DNA of 64,000 nucleotides from contig NZ_JAAZWE010000002.1 in the NCBI RefSeq assembly GCF_013185185.1, forward strand, positions 1,119,595-1,183,594, read 5' to 3'. The DNA is from Saccharibacillus endophyticus. GTDB lineage: Bacteria > Bacillota > Bacilli > Paenibacillales > Paenibacillaceae. A program made the translations under genes and the position numbers. A model generated the notes under the pieces. The model did no database searches. It was given only the letters and a program-made list of their open reading frames with translations, and was not told where the DNA came from. Below, piece by piece: positions 44,301-53,476 of the stretch (the stretch's first letter is position 1; every line of letters begins with the position of its first letter).

Positions 44301-44378
44301 TTCCGAAGGCCGGGCATTCGCCCCGAATTCGTTTTCCGCCGATGCAAGACCGCTTCGCTTTTCCGTTTCTTTCGTCAC
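41352..44378 (-). CDS. GH78 alpha-L-rhamnosidase
   Basis: 1008 residues, no signal peptide. An N-terminal region (about 30-230) has a concanavalin-like beta domain. The bacterial rhamnosidase N domain follows (about 260-430, [20 protein letters not shown]), then the Bac_rhamnosidase domain with [12 protein letters not shown]. The (alpha/alpha)6 catalytic barrel starts around [14 protein letters not shown], whose Glu in RDER is the expected acid. The C-terminal beta domain contains [16 protein letters not shown]. It should remove alpha-L-rhamnose from imported oligosaccharides. The GTG at 44378 follows the GH2 stop within 3 bases, with a GGGGGAA site. Confidence 0.9.
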   Translation of the reverse strand: MTKETEKRSGLASAENEFGANARPSEDVDAWIAQWIARPVKDYRSWDVHTLEVRASLEEGGIAEIRLAVQGTEHCRALELNAADGSVALHDVRGGERREAARGNAPELGKPEPDSGEDGMPELRQAGPNEAEAVDRKLREVAVRVVQEQERMHVYLNGREALAADMPVSNAAEFDRQAGVVERSGSVGFRSGDAASAVFRELRLYDAEGRALYVNRFYDPSTLHFSAGGIDPSGSGLRLSPGETALCENPLPVDSPLFRRAFSLPSPPVGARLRAYALGWYELTLNGKRIGDRVLAPANTPYGERMLFDVYEADELLELLQAGDNVLGAMLGNGYNFNYSRWGWKWKRDKALILQLDLTFADGGMMTIGTDESWTSAPGPLLMQDIYDGETCDARRKPENWDVPEHSAVSGAKTVAAEDWTPVVIAPAPEGALKPNGQPPIRAHRPLDALCAYQPEPGLTVYDFGQNIAGWARIQVRGKSGDEVELLYSELIDERGALDPWTNRNANARDLYILSGQETETYEPAFTYHGFRYVQVRTTANLSRVQAVPVHADVKESGSFRSSDPLLEQIQANIRRSILNNLVSIPTDCCQRDERTPCLMDSAVVEEAAMRNFDMKTYYRKWMHDIAGSDSNPDWSGDRVTLPWHLYRHYGDPDLLREGYPSMKAYLHYLAERWPEHIVTEGFGDWCPPNDDGWENYFGAPELVNTALYAMHAGVAARAAEALGHAEDAVRFRTLAEKSGAAFHRHFHRGEGVYGSGSQTSQLLPLAFGLVPADYVEGAVRRLVAAIEEAGRRLDTGIYGTRYLLDVLADHGRVDLAYEMLTAREYPSFGWQIAQGATTLWEQWSFKGGMHSHDHAMFGGIGASFYTRLAGIEPLEPGYAKIGIRPHAPAGLEWAEAELDTPAGRIFSGWRREEGRLVLKLDIPEGASANVTLPVDTGGLRASAAEPGSLAEASRPASGRSLSEKRTVEIGPGRHEFNFPVGAASTLPLLTKTSGSADYANFANEAGG

Positions 44379-44380
44379 TT

Positions 44381-47300
44381 TTATTTCCCCCGATCCGTTT
44401 GCTTTTGCTTGCCGCCGCTCATCTTCACCGCCGGCGCGTTCCAGGCTCCGATCCGTACGCCGTCCCGTATATCCGAAGCCTTCGCTTCGAACGATACGCG
44501 GCGTTCTTCGCCCGGATACAGCCCGAAATCGTTATCCTCCAAAAAGCAATCCCAATCCGCCGGGAAGCCTTCGACGATCACCCGGTAAGCCGGACGGTCG
44601 CCGATGTTGCGCACGACGATCGCGCCGCCGCGCCCGCCCGGCTCGACCGTCCATTCCAGTTCGGTTCGCGGCAGGCGCCGCAGCGGCGCGTCCGGAAGAC
44701 TGCCGTACAGTTCGAACGCGCGCTCCGCTTCTTCCCCCGGATACTCGTTGTCCGCGTGACGGCGCTCTTTTTCGAACGCCAGCAGCTCTTCCGTTTTCGG
44801 TTGCCCGTTGAACGCGTACCAACGGTCCGACAGCAGCGCTCCGCTTGCGTCGCGCAGCGATACGGCCAGCAGGAACGGCGACGATTCGACCGCGTCTTCC
44901 GGCAGGTGAAATGCTTCATGCGACAGCGCCGCCGTTTCGCCCGCAGCCAGCCCGACCTGCTCGAACGTCCGCGTCCGCATCTCTTTCAAGGAAGTACCGT
45001 ACAGCACGGCGGTCACGCTGGCGTTCGCCAACTCTTCCCGCGTGTCGTTGGCGGCATGCAGCGAGAACGCGAACGTTTCGCCCGCCGCCCAACCTTCGAT
45101 CCGCCCGCAGACCGCGAAAGCGCTCCGGGGCAAACAGGTCTGCCGCGCCCGATAATAAGACAGCTTCGGCGCGCCGTAGAAATCGACGACCCCCCACGAA
45201 TGGCCAGGGAACAGTTCGCTGAATTTGTAGTACCAGAAACCCGTTTTGCCCGAACCCGATCCCGCCCGCTGCGCGTCGCCCGTAAAAGCGATCGAATTTC
45301 CCTGCGCGCTTTGCGAGTACAGGATATAATCGTCCCAGTTCCGGATCGGTCCGTAAGCGCCGTAACGCATGACCTTAATGATGTCTTTGAGTCCGAATTG
45401 GTGAAAATGCGCTTTCCAGCCCCGGCTTTTTTCCGTCGGCGGAAACTTTTCGAGTTCTTCCGCAGGCATGTAACGCAGGCAGCTGGAGCGGTCGGGCTGG
45501 CTCGGAATGCCGTATTCGCCGTAAAAAACGGACGGCATGCCCAGCGTCGATTCCTCCAGCGGCTCGCCGCCGTGGTACACGTCCCAGTTATGCACGCTGC
45601 CTCCCCACGGATCGGTCCGGTGAAACGGCCTTGACGGATCGAGTCCCCGGCAGCGGCGTCCGACCAGGAACAATCCTTCGTCCGCGCCGCCGTGGCGTCC
45701 GTTTTCGTTGCCCCCGCCCCACATGACCAGCGACGGACGGCTGCGCAGCCGTTTCACCGAGCGCGACACCTGCCGATCCAACACGCCCAGATCGGTGTAA
45801 GGCGAGTCCGGCGGCCCCCAGCATAGAGGAAACTCCTGATACACCATGATTCCTTTTTCGTCGCAAAGATCATAAAAAGAATCCGATTCGACCAACCCGC
45901 CGCCCCAAGCGCGCAGCATTTGGACGCCGCCGCGCCGCGCCAGTTCCAGCAGCCTTTCGTACCGTTCTTCGCTTTGCTCCAGCATCGGTTCGGGCCAGCA
46001 CCAATTCGCGCCTTTGACGAACATCGGGATGCCGTTGACGACGAACTGCCAGCGGTAATGTTCGTCGGGCTTGGCTTCGGGTGCCGGAGTCATCTCGAGC
46101 GTGCGTATGCCGAAAGGAATCTGCGTACGATGAAGCGCGCGGCGTTCTTGTCGGTTCCCGTTTTCTTCGTCGGCGTAAACGCTTAAAGAGAGCATATACA
46201 GGTTGGGCTCGCCGTATCCGACAGGCCACCACAAAGCAGGATCGGGCAGCGATACTTCGGCGGCAAATCGGCTCAAGCCGTATTCGATCCGGGCTTCGGT
46301 GCGGAACCTCAATTCTTGCGAGCTGTCGAAATCAACGTCTTCCGACCGTTCTTCCGTCTTCGCCTTTCGGTCGGACAAAACTCCTCCTTGGCGTTCGGGC
46401 TCCGAGTCCGCCGGGATAGACGTTTGATCCGCAAAGCCTGCTTTTCGCCGGACACCCAGCTCTACCCATACCGCCGTTCGTTCCGGCAGCAAGCTGTCCA
46501 GCTCGTATTCGATCCGCAGCCGGGCGCTTGCCGCGTCGATCGACTGCGTGATCACATAAGGATGCCGTACCGACACGTCCGGTTCCGCCGTCACGGTCAC
46601 GTCCTGCCAGATGCCGAGCGAGATCAAATGCCCGTAATGCCAGCCGAATCCGGGACTGCCTTTGAGTTTGCCGTTCCACGATTGCGGCGCTTGATCGATA
46701 CGCACGACCAGTTCGTTGGCTTCTTCGCCGCCGAAGCGGGCAAGTCCGGAAATATCCAGGTCCGGACCGCCGAACATGCCCGCGTGATGCCCGAGCGACT
46801 GTCCGTTCAAAAAGACCGTGCCGGAATAATCCAGACCGCCGAACCGCAGCGTCAGACGGCGGCCGCTCCACGCTTCGGGCAGTTCGAAGCTTTTGGCGAA
46901 CCACCAGTCTTGACGTTCGGTTCTCGTACGCCGGAACCAGGCGGAAAACTCTTTCGGTTCGCCGTATTCCTCCAGCTCGTCGATCGTGTTCGTGTTCCAG
47001 TGCGGATCGGGCAGCTTGCCGAGATCGACCAACAATTTTTGCACGGTCGAAGGAATCCGTACTTCGTCCCAATCGCCGCGATCGAAGCCGTGCGCATACC
47101 ACCGTTCCGCCATGCCCGGACTTTCTGTTGCTTTTCGTCCGAACCATCCGGTGAAGGGAGCCGGGTCGCCGGGATCGGCAGGTTCGCAGCTTTTCATGCG
47201 CCAGATGCCGGATAACGACAACATTTGCGAGCTTTTTCCAGAGTCGGAGCGGGAGTAAGCGTCGACACGTCCAGGCTCCGTCATGCGCTTCGCAATCGCC

Positions 47301-47461
47301 GTTCGAACCGGCAGCGCGCAGTCGGCTTCGATCCGCGCATCGCCGTGCAGCGACGAGCGAAGGTAAGCTTCGTCTTCGATCTCGTCGAGATAGCGTACGG
47401 AAGCTTTCCCGGTATCGATCTCGGAAAAAACGGCATGTTTCGGATCCAATCGATTGTTCAT
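44381..47461 (-). CDS. GH2 beta-mannosidase-type glycosidase
   Basis: 1026 residues, cytoplasmic. The first ~90 residues are unusual. A GH2 sugar-binding domain (about 150-310, GLDYSGTVFLNGQSLGHHAGMF), an immunoglobulin-like domain with a charged insert (about 360-400), and a TIM barrel follow. The acid/base Glu is in MWGGGNENGR and the nucleophile Glu in VFYGEYGIPS. The domain order matches beta-mannosidase-like GH2 enzymes more than beta-galactosidases. GH2 also contains glucuronidases and arabinopyranosidases, so the specificity is uncertain. AAAGGAG lies 10 bases before the ATG at 47461; an ATG at 47494 precedes that site. Confidence 0.88.
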   Translation of the reverse strand: MNNRLDPKHAVFSEIDTGKASVRYLDEIEDEAYLRSSLHGDARIEADCALPVRTAIAKRMTEPGRVDAYSRSDSGKSSQMLSLSGIWRMKSCEPADPGDPAPFTGWFGRKATESPGMAERWYAHGFDRGDWDEVRIPSTVQKLLVDLGKLPDPHWNTNTIDELEEYGEPKEFSAWFRRTRTERQDWWFAKSFELPEAWSGRRLTLRFGGLDYSGTVFLNGQSLGHHAGMFGGPDLDISGLARFGGEEANELVVRIDQAPQSWNGKLKGSPGFGWHYGHLISLGIWQDVTVTAEPDVSVRHPYVITQSIDAASARLRIEYELDSLLPERTAVWVELGVRRKAGFADQTSIPADSEPERQGGVLSDRKAKTEERSEDVDFDSSQELRFRTEARIEYGLSRFAAEVSLPDPALWWPVGYGEPNLYMLSLSVYADEENGNRQERRALHRTQIPFGIRTLEMTPAPEAKPDEHYRWQFVVNGIPMFVKGANWCWPEPMLEQSEERYERLLELARRGGVQMLRAWGGGLVESDSFYDLCDEKGIMVYQEFPLCWGPPDSPYTDLGVLDRQVSRSVKRLRSRPSLVMWGGGNENGRHGGADEGLFLVGRRCRGLDPSRPFHRTDPWGGSVHNWDVYHGGEPLEESTLGMPSVFYGEYGIPSQPDRSSCLRYMPAEELEKFPPTEKSRGWKAHFHQFGLKDIIKVMRYGAYGPIRNWDDYILYSQSAQGNSIAFTGDAQRAGSGSGKTGFWYYKFSELFPGHSWGVVDFYGAPKLSYYRARQTCLPRSAFAVCGRIEGWAAGETFAFSLHAANDTREELANASVTAVLYGTSLKEMRTRTFEQVGLAAGETAALSHEAFHLPEDAVESSPFLLAVSLRDASGALLSDRWYAFNGQPKTEELLAFEKERRHADNEYPGEEAERAFELYGSLPDAPLRRLPRTELEWTVEPGGRGGAIVVRNIGDRPAYRVIVEGFPADWDCFLEDNDFGLYPGEERRVSFEAKASDIRDGVRIGAWNAPAVKMSGGKQKQTDRGK

Positions 47462-47495
47462 GGGCAGGATTCTCCTTTCGCTTTCCGTACACAAC

Positions 47496-47528
47496 GACGG
47501 AGCCGCAATGCGGTTCTGCGGCTCCGTC
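47496..47528 (-). other. Stable stem-loop between the binding-protein and GH2 genes
   Basis: Perfect 12-base arms GACGGAGCCGCA and TGCGGCTCCGTC around a 9-base loop, without a T-run. In such operons hairpins after the binding-protein gene usually stabilise that part of the mRNA so it is made in excess. Confidence 0.65.
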
Positions 47529-47556
47529 CTCGGTCTTGCGCTATGAATGTCGGAAC

Positions 47557-49299
47557 TTACAATCCGTGCTCGCTTCTCAGGCGCTGCACTTCGCTGTTAT
47601 AGAACTCCGTAAAGTCTTCCGCTCCGGCTTTTTTGAACGATTCCAGCGCGGTTTGCTTGGCTTTTTCGAACGACGCGTCGTCTTTCGACAAGATGATCTT
47701 CGCGGCTTCGCGGGCGGCCAGCTCTTTGAGCGACGCTTCCTGCTTTTTGCGGTCTTCCGGCAGGACGACGCCCGGCACGGTGGAGCTTTTCAGAATTTCT
47801 TCGTCCGACAGTCCTTCCATCCAGGTGGTGTACGTGTCCAGTTTGCCTTCGTCGACCATTTTTTGGAACACTTGGCCGGAGTACTTGGCTCCGTAATGCT
47901 CGGCGAAGTCTTTTTCCAGCACGGTCGCCGATTGCTCCAGCGCTTCTTCGGACGTGAACAGGTTGATCGGTTGGCCGTCGTTCGGATCGACGAAGTCGCC
48001 GCCCAAGCCGATGATGTTGCGGTCGAGCGACAGGCCCGAAGCTTCGTATTCCGCGCCGCCTTTCGCTTTGAGCGCGAGGGTCTCGGCCGTCAGCTTCGGC
48101 ACGCCGTCCTCCATCGTCCAGTGCGTGCCTTCGATGCCGTTGTACATGGTGCGCGCGCCTTCGTAGGAGTAGATGTAGTTCAGGAACTCCATCGCTTTTT
48201 CCGGATTTTTCGAGCTTTTGGAGATGCTGTACGATTTGTCCGACCAGCCGATCGGGTTGACTTGTCCGGTCCAGGCCAATTTGCCTGCCGGCACGACGAT
48301 GTAGCCGGTGCCGTCTTCGGTATGCTGCGCGTTGAAGTCGCCCATCGCCCAAGTCGCCGGTCCGACGACGATCTGGCCGGACGTCGCTTTGGCCATATAG
48401 TCGTTGTTTTTCATCGTCAGGGAATCGGGATCGAGCAGGCCGCGGCGATACGCGGCGTTATAGAAGTCCATCGCGGTCCAGAAGTTCGACGATTCGTCGG
48501 TCAGCACGCTGATAAAGTCGCTCGTGCCCACGCTGGCGGCCGTCAAATCGCTTGTGGTGCCCGCAATCTCGGTGAACGTGATCGGCGGGATCAGGTACGG
48601 CCAGATGCCCCAGTCCTGCCACATCGAGACGCCGTATACCGGCTTGCCGTCGTCGGTGGTCGGATGCTTGGCGACGATCTGCTCGACCGCGTCCAGCAGG
48701 TCGTCCATGGTGTTCAGCTCCGGCGCGCCGATTTCTTTGTACCAATCCCAACGGATCGTCGGCCCGATCGTGATCGGCTGAACCGTGGAACCCGGCTTCG
48801 GTTGAACTTGAGGAGGCAGGAAGTAAAGCGAATCGGTGCCGTTGCTCCAATTCTTTTTGCTGTAGTCCACGACGGTCGGAATATTCGCGGAAATATCTTT
48901 GCCGTGCTCGGCCAGCATATCGTCCATCGGGACGATCAAGCCGCCTTCGATCAGCTGCTTTTGATATTTGATCGGGTCGGCGCGCACGATGTCAGGCAGG
49001 TCGCCGCCCGCGAGCAGCACGTTGAATTTGTTTTCGTCCGCTTCGACGTATTCCACTTTGACGCCGACTTTCGCCGCGATTTCTTTCATTACGTCGCTGT
49101 CTTGATGCGAGTTCCATGTGGTGCCCGGCTCCATGACCAGCACGCGCAGCGTGGTCAGCTCGCCGCTCTCGCTGCCCGTTTCCGCGCTTCCCGTGTCCGT
49201 CGCCGCGGTGTTGGTCGTCGCTCCGCCCGAACAGGCGGTAGCCAGCAAAGCCGTCAGCAGCATCGGAACGGCGAAACGAAATCCGACTTTTTTTCTCAT
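47557..49299 (-). CDS. Solute-binding lipoprotein of the GH78/GH172 locus importer
   Basis: 580 residues, family 1 binding protein of the LplA type, with a lipoprotein signal (KKVGFRFAVPMLLTALLATAC, lipobox LLATAC-SGG). It presents the imported oligosaccharide to the two permeases encoded upstream. GAGGAGGG lies 7 bases before the ATG. The ATPase is not encoded here. The ligand is unknown but should carry rhamnose, and fucose or arabinose, judging by the enzymes in the same operon. Confidence 0.9.
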   Translation of the reverse strand: MRKKVGFRFAVPMLLTALLATACSGGATTNTAATDTGSAETGSESGELTTLRVLVMEPGTTWNSHQDSDVMKEIAAKVGVKVEYVEADENKFNVLLAGGDLPDIVRADPIKYQKQLIEGGLIVPMDDMLAEHGKDISANIPTVVDYSKKNWSNGTDSLYFLPPQVQPKPGSTVQPITIGPTIRWDWYKEIGAPELNTMDDLLDAVEQIVAKHPTTDDGKPVYGVSMWQDWGIWPYLIPPITFTEIAGTTSDLTAASVGTSDFISVLTDESSNFWTAMDFYNAAYRRGLLDPDSLTMKNNDYMAKATSGQIVVGPATWAMGDFNAQHTEDGTGYIVVPAGKLAWTGQVNPIGWSDKSYSISKSSKNPEKAMEFLNYIYSYEGARTMYNGIEGTHWTMEDGVPKLTAETLALKAKGGAEYEASGLSLDRNIIGLGGDFVDPNDGQPINLFTSEEALEQSATVLEKDFAEHYGAKYSGQVFQKMVDEGKLDTYTTWMEGLSDEEILKSSTVPGVVLPEDRKKQEASLKELAAREAAKIILSKDDASFEKAKQTALESFKKAGAEDFTEFYNSEVQRLRSEHGL

Positions 49300-49445
49300 A
49301 CGTTGACCCTCCTCTGGATATGAATCTTCTCGCTATGACTATCGGCCCGATCGGCCGGACAATCCTTAAGTACGAAAAACGGGCATCGTTCGAGCGTTCG
49401 CGCGGACCGTCGGCTTTCGAATTCGGGCCGGTCGACCGGCCGGAA

Positions 49446-50366
49446 TCAGCCTTTGACCGCGCCGATCATGATGCCTTTGACGAAGTAGCGCTGCAGCAGC
49501 GGGTAGACGAGCACGATCGGCAGCGTGACCAGCATGGTGATCGTCATGCGGATCGACTGCGGCGTCAGCGTTCGGACCATGTCGCCCCGCGTCAGCTGCT
49601 CCGTGCTCATATTCGACAGGCTGCTTGACTGGTTGAGGAAATTATAGAGGACCAGCTGCAGCGTTTGAAGCTTCGGATTCTCTACCAGGAAGAAGTTATC
49701 GAACCAGGTGTTCCACTGCCCCACGGCCGAGAAGATGGCGATGGTCGCGACGATCGGCATGGACAGCGGGAAGATGATGCTCGTGAATACCCGGAAATAC
49801 CCCGCGCCGTCGATCTTCGCCGATTCTTCGAGCGAAGGCGGAAGCTGCTCGATGAACGTCTTGATCAGGATAATATTGAAGCCCGAGATCGCGGTAGGCA
49901 GAATATACAGCAGGAAATTGTTCTGCAGGCCGTACGTTTTCATCGTCAGGTACCACGGAATGAAACCGGCGTTGAAATACATCGTGATCAGTACGAACCG
50001 GTAGATGAAGCGCCGGAACGGAAGCTCGTTTTTAGTGATCAGATAGGCGAAGAAGGAGCAGCTGAGTACCGTGATGATTGTGCCGAGAATGGTCCTTCCC
50101 AGCGTGACGATCGCGGCGTCGGCGATGCCGGGAAGCTGCACCGTCGTTTTGTACGCTTCGAGCGAGAAACCGGCCGGCCAGAGATAGACGCCTTTCTGCG
50201 CTTCGATCGAATCGCTGATCGAGTAGATAAAGATATAGTAGAACGGATAGATGGTCACGATGACGAGCAGGCTGAGGAACGTGTAGTTGAAGATGCTGAA
50301 CGCGACGTCTTTCCAATCGGTATGCCTGCGGGTTCGCTCCGGTTTTAGGTTGGCGGATGTGGTCAT
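49446..50366 (-). CDS. Carbohydrate ABC permease (LplC/YtcP type)
   Basis: 306 residues, six predicted membrane helices. The EAA loop is PPSLEESAKIDGAGYFRVFTSIIFPLSMP, and the protein ends LLQRYFVKGIMIGAVKG as LplC-type proteins do. It forms the channel with the next permease. The 21-base gap to that gene and AAAGGAG ribosome site show co-transcription. Confidence 0.92.
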   Translation of the reverse strand: MTTSANLKPERTRRHTDWKDVAFSIFNYTFLSLLVIVTIYPFYYIFIYSISDSIEAQKGVYLWPAGFSLEAYKTTVQLPGIADAAIVTLGRTILGTIITVLSCSFFAYLITKNELPFRRFIYRFVLITMYFNAGFIPWYLTMKTYGLQNNFLLYILPTAISGFNIILIKTFIEQLPPSLEESAKIDGAGYFRVFTSIIFPLSMPIVATIAIFSAVGQWNTWFDNFFLVENPKLQTLQLVLYNFLNQSSSLSNMSTEQLTRGDMVRTLTPQSIRMTITMLVTLPIVLVYPLLQRYFVKGIMIGAVKG

Positions 50367-50387
50367 AACGGTCTCCTTTCCGAAAAC

Positions 50388-51329
50388 TCAGATGATGCTC
50401 TGGCCGCGTACTTTTTTGGACAGGGCGTTGACGGTGAACAGAAGCAGAACGCTGATCAAAGTCTTGAAAATGCCGACGGCGGTGGAATACGAGTAGTCGC
50501 CGGTCACGAGGCCCAGCCGGTACACGTAGAGGTCGAGCACTTCGATGCGGTCGGCGATCATCACGTTGCTGAACACGAGATACTGTTCGAAGCCCGCCGA
50601 GAGCAGGTTGCTGACCGACAGCAGCAGCAGCACGATGAACGTCGGCATGATGCTAGGAAGCGTGATATGCCAGATCATCCGGAACCTTCCGGCTCCGTCG
50701 ACCTTGGCCGCGTCGTACTGTTCGGCGTCGATGCCGACGATCGCGGCCAGGTAGATGATCGCGCTCCAGCCGACCGATTTCCACAGCAGGAGCAGCGTCT
50801 GAACCGTCCATACCCGGTCAAAATTGCCGAGCACGTCGACCGGAGCTCCCGGGATGCCCATCTTCGTCATGATCGAGTTGACCGCGCCTTCCGTGCTGAA
50901 CATGCTGAACGCCAGCGAGAACACGATGATCCAGCTGATGTAGTTCGGAAGCGTGGACACGGTCTGCACGAGGCGCTTGAACCATTCGGTCTTCACCTCG
51001 GACAGCATGATCGCGAACAGCAGCGGGATCGGGGCGGTCAGAATGGACAGCAGGCTGAGCGCCAGCGTGTTGATCAGCACCGGGCCCATACGCGTGTCCG
51101 AGAGCATGTTGCGGAAATTCTCCAGTCCGATAAACGGCGTCTGGTCGAGCGGGATGCCCGGCCGGTAATCGAAGAAAGCGTAGATCCAGCCGAATAACGG
51201 CACGTAGCTGAAAGCGATCGTGAAGATCACGAAAGGCAGCGCCATCAGCAGAAGCTTGATTCCGTCTTTGCGGAACAGCTTCGTTTTTCGGGTTGCGGCC
51301 TGCTTTTTGGCGGCGTAGGTGAATGCCAT
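50388..51329 (-). CDS. Carbohydrate ABC permease (LplB/YteP type)
   Basis: 313 residues, six predicted membrane helices, with the EAA-type loop DAEQYDAAKVDGAGRFRMIWHITLPSIMP. It is the first transporter gene after the YesM terminator. A cre-like site lies about 60 bases upstream, so it probably has its own promoter, controlled by YesN and CcpA. AAGGAG is 9 bases upstream of the ATG. Confidence 0.92.
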   Translation of the reverse strand: MAFTYAAKKQAATRKTKLFRKDGIKLLLMALPFVIFTIAFSYVPLFGWIYAFFDYRPGIPLDQTPFIGLENFRNMLSDTRMGPVLINTLALSLLSILTAPIPLLFAIMLSEVKTEWFKRLVQTVSTLPNYISWIIVFSLAFSMFSTEGAVNSIMTKMGIPGAPVDVLGNFDRVWTVQTLLLLWKSVGWSAIIYLAAIVGIDAEQYDAAKVDGAGRFRMIWHITLPSIMPTFIVLLLLSVSNLLSAGFEQYLVFSNVMIADRIEVLDLYVYRLGLVTGDYSYSTAVGIFKTLISVLLLFTVNALSKKVRGQSII

Positions 51330-51387
51330 GGCGACTCTCCTTCGATAAGCGATTTTTGAATCTGTATCGGCTTTGCTCTTGACTCAA

Positions 51388-51401
51388 TGATAGCGCTTAC
51401 T
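51388..51401 (-). promoter_or_regulatory. cre (CcpA) site before the second importer
   Basis: On the minus strand AGTAAGCGCTATCA matches the consensus TGNAANCGNNNNCA except for the first base. It lies about 60 bases upstream of the permease start and overlaps the likely promoter region. Confidence 0.6.
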
Positions 51402-51550
51402 CGGACTGCCCGACCTGAAACTTCTACCGGAAAGGTTGAAAAAAAATGATGGCCCTTTACGGGAACTTGAACGATTTGACGATCGCGTTGAACGAATAGC
51501 GGACAAGCAGGCAAAACCTTTTCCGGCGTTTTCCCGACAAACGACAAACG

Positions 51551-51598
51551 AAAAGCTCCCGGCCGCGCTTCGGTCAAGAAGCGGCAGCCGGGAGCTTT
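51551..51598 (-). terminator. Terminator after yesM
   Basis: AAAAGCTCCCGGC.GC pairs with GC.GCCGGGAGCTTT. On the minus strand GGGAGCTTTTCG follows. It separates the regulator genes from the transporter genes. Confidence 0.75.
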
Positions 51599-51631
51599 CC
51601 CCGCACGGCGCGAAAAACGGACGTCCGTCCT

Positions 51632-53476
51632 TTAAGCTTCGGCCCGCGCATTCCCGCCGAATCCGTCTTCGCTTTGCAGCGCCGGCAGCGTGACGACCGC
51701 TTCCGCCCCTTTTTCCCGCGGAACGAAACGCACGCCGTAATCGTCCCCGAAATACAGCCGGATGCGTTTGTTGACGTTGTTCAGCCCCACGCCGCTGACG
51801 CTTTCTCCCGGACGCTGCGCGTCGCCCCGCTCCAGCCCGGCGTTCAGCCCTTCCACTTCTTCGGGCGTCAGTCCGGCTCCCGAATCGGTCACGCTCAGCG
51901 TCAGCACGCCGTCTTCTTCGAACGCTCCGATCTCGATCGTGATGCCCGGCGTTTCTTCCTGCCGCCCGGCGGCGATCGAATTTTCGACCAGCGGCTGCAA
52001 AATGAAGCGCGGCACCCGGCAGTCTTTCAGCTCCTCCGGCACGTCCTGCTCGAACCGGATATCGTCGCCGAAGCGCATGCCGGCGATCGTCAGATAGTTT
52101 TGCAGGTATTCCAACTCGTCGCGCAGCGCGCACATCGGGTCTTTTTTGGAAAAAACGGGACGCAGCAGGTTGCCGAGCGCCACGATCGTGCCCACGATAT
52201 TGTCCGCTTTGACGATCGCCGCCATCCAGCGGATCATGTTCAGCGTGTTGTACAGAAAATGAGGATTGATCTGGTACTGCAGCGCCTCCAGCTCAAGCTC
52301 CCGCTTTTTCTCCTGAATTTCGTTGTTTTTGTCCACCAGTTCCACTATGCTGAGCGACATTTCGTTGAACCGCCGGATCAGCGTGCCCAGCTCGTTGTTC
52401 GGGATATGGCGCATGGTAACCCCGAGTTCGCCGCGGCTCATGTCCTGCATTTTCTCCGCCAGCAGCCGCAGGGGCCGGATCATCCGCCGCAGCCAGAAGT
52501 ACGAAGCGACGAAGATCGCCAGCACGCTGAGCAGGAACACGATCGCGACCAGGCGCTGCACGGCGAAGATCTGCTCGGAATAACGGGCGAGGGGGATTTC
52601 TTTGGTCAGGTACCAGTCGGTCGCGTCCATCCGGTAATACACGATCTGCACGTCGCGGCCGCCCGAGCGTTCGTCGAAGCTGCCGTACCCGCCGGGATCG
52701 GAAGAAGCCGGGACGAACGGCGCGCGCGTGCCCACCTGCTCGGGACGGCTCGAGGACAGCACCATGCCGCTTCCGTCGACGATATACATGTCTCCTTCGT
52801 CCGGCTTGAGCGAAGCGGCGTACAAGGAAGCCAAATACCGTTCGTCGATATTGAAAATGAGCGTGGCGCTCGTGTTCGGATCGTAAATGGCGCGCGTGCC
52901 CCGCATCAGGCTGACCAGATAACCGTCGGCGTCGCCCGTCATGTACGGGTTATAAAACGATTTGCGGATGCGCGGCTCCAGAACCAATTCGGGATACCTC
53001 TGGATCGTCCGCTGAAAAGGTTCCGACGTGAAAAAGCTTTTTTTCCATTCTTCTTTATCGTAGACGAGCGTCCGGTCTTCGCTGCCGCCGACCGCGCCCA
53101 GATTGTCCGACGTGATGTAAATGGAATCGATATAGCCGTAGTTGTCGATAAAATCGGCGATCACGTTTTGCACGTCGTTTTTCGATTCCAAGAATTCGAC
53201 TTCCGTTTTGTCCGCGATGCCGTACAGCAGGTTCTGGATCCGGTCGTCCCGCAAAAACAGCATCGACAGCCGGTCCACTTCGCTCACCAGGCCGTCGATA
53301 TTGTGGTCGAGCTGTTGGAACTGCTGAAGCAGCAGGCTTTCGTTTTGTTCCCGGACCATGTTCTGCATAAAAGAATAGATAAAATACGAAAATCCGGCCA
53401 GCACGGCCAGACTGATCAGCATCACGTAAAGCAGCAGCTGCGAGCCCAGTTTGCGGAACCCCCTCAGCGGTCTCAT
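51632..53476 (-). CDS. yesM: YesM-family sensor histidine kinase
   Basis: 614 residues. One membrane helix lies at about 12-36, a large extracytoplasmic Cache-like sensor region at about 37-285, a second helix at about 290-310, and a HAMP domain at about 312-365. The HisK_5 region has the phospho-accepting His in INPHFLYNTLN, and the ATPase domain has PLVENSIAAGRQ and SGVGLNNVNKRI. It should sense an extracellular sugar or the loaded binding protein and phosphorylate the YesN partner, whose gene overlaps its start by 4 bases. Confidence 0.93.
   Translation of the reverse strand: MRPLRGFRKLGSQLLLYVMLISLAVLAGFSYFIYSFMQNMVREQNESLLLQQFQQLDHNIDGLVSEVDRLSMLFLRDDRIQNLLYGIADKTEVEFLESKNDVQNVIADFIDNYGYIDSIYITSDNLGAVGGSEDRTLVYDKEEWKKSFFTSEPFQRTIQRYPELVLEPRIRKSFYNPYMTGDADGYLVSLMRGTRAIYDPNTSATLIFNIDERYLASLYAASLKPDEGDMYIVDGSGMVLSSSRPEQVGTRAPFVPASSDPGGYGSFDERSGGRDVQIVYYRMDATDWYLTKEIPLARYSEQIFAVQRLVAIVFLLSVLAIFVASYFWLRRMIRPLRLLAEKMQDMSRGELGVTMRHIPNNELGTLIRRFNEMSLSIVELVDKNNEIQEKKRELELEALQYQINPHFLYNTLNMIRWMAAIVKADNIVGTIVALGNLLRPVFSKKDPMCALRDELEYLQNYLTIAGMRFGDDIRFEQDVPEELKDCRVPRFILQPLVENSIAAGRQEETPGITIEIGAFEEDGVLTLSVTDSGAGLTPEEVEGLNAGLERGDAQRPGESVSGVGLNNVNKRIRLYFGDDYGVRFVPREKGAEAVVTLPALQSEDGFGGNARAEA

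Noticed and set aside
47536-49323. Plus-strand open frame of about 595 codons
   Set aside because: Antisense to the binding lipoprotein, which has a full lipobox and ribosome site. The antisense product has shadow-like composition.
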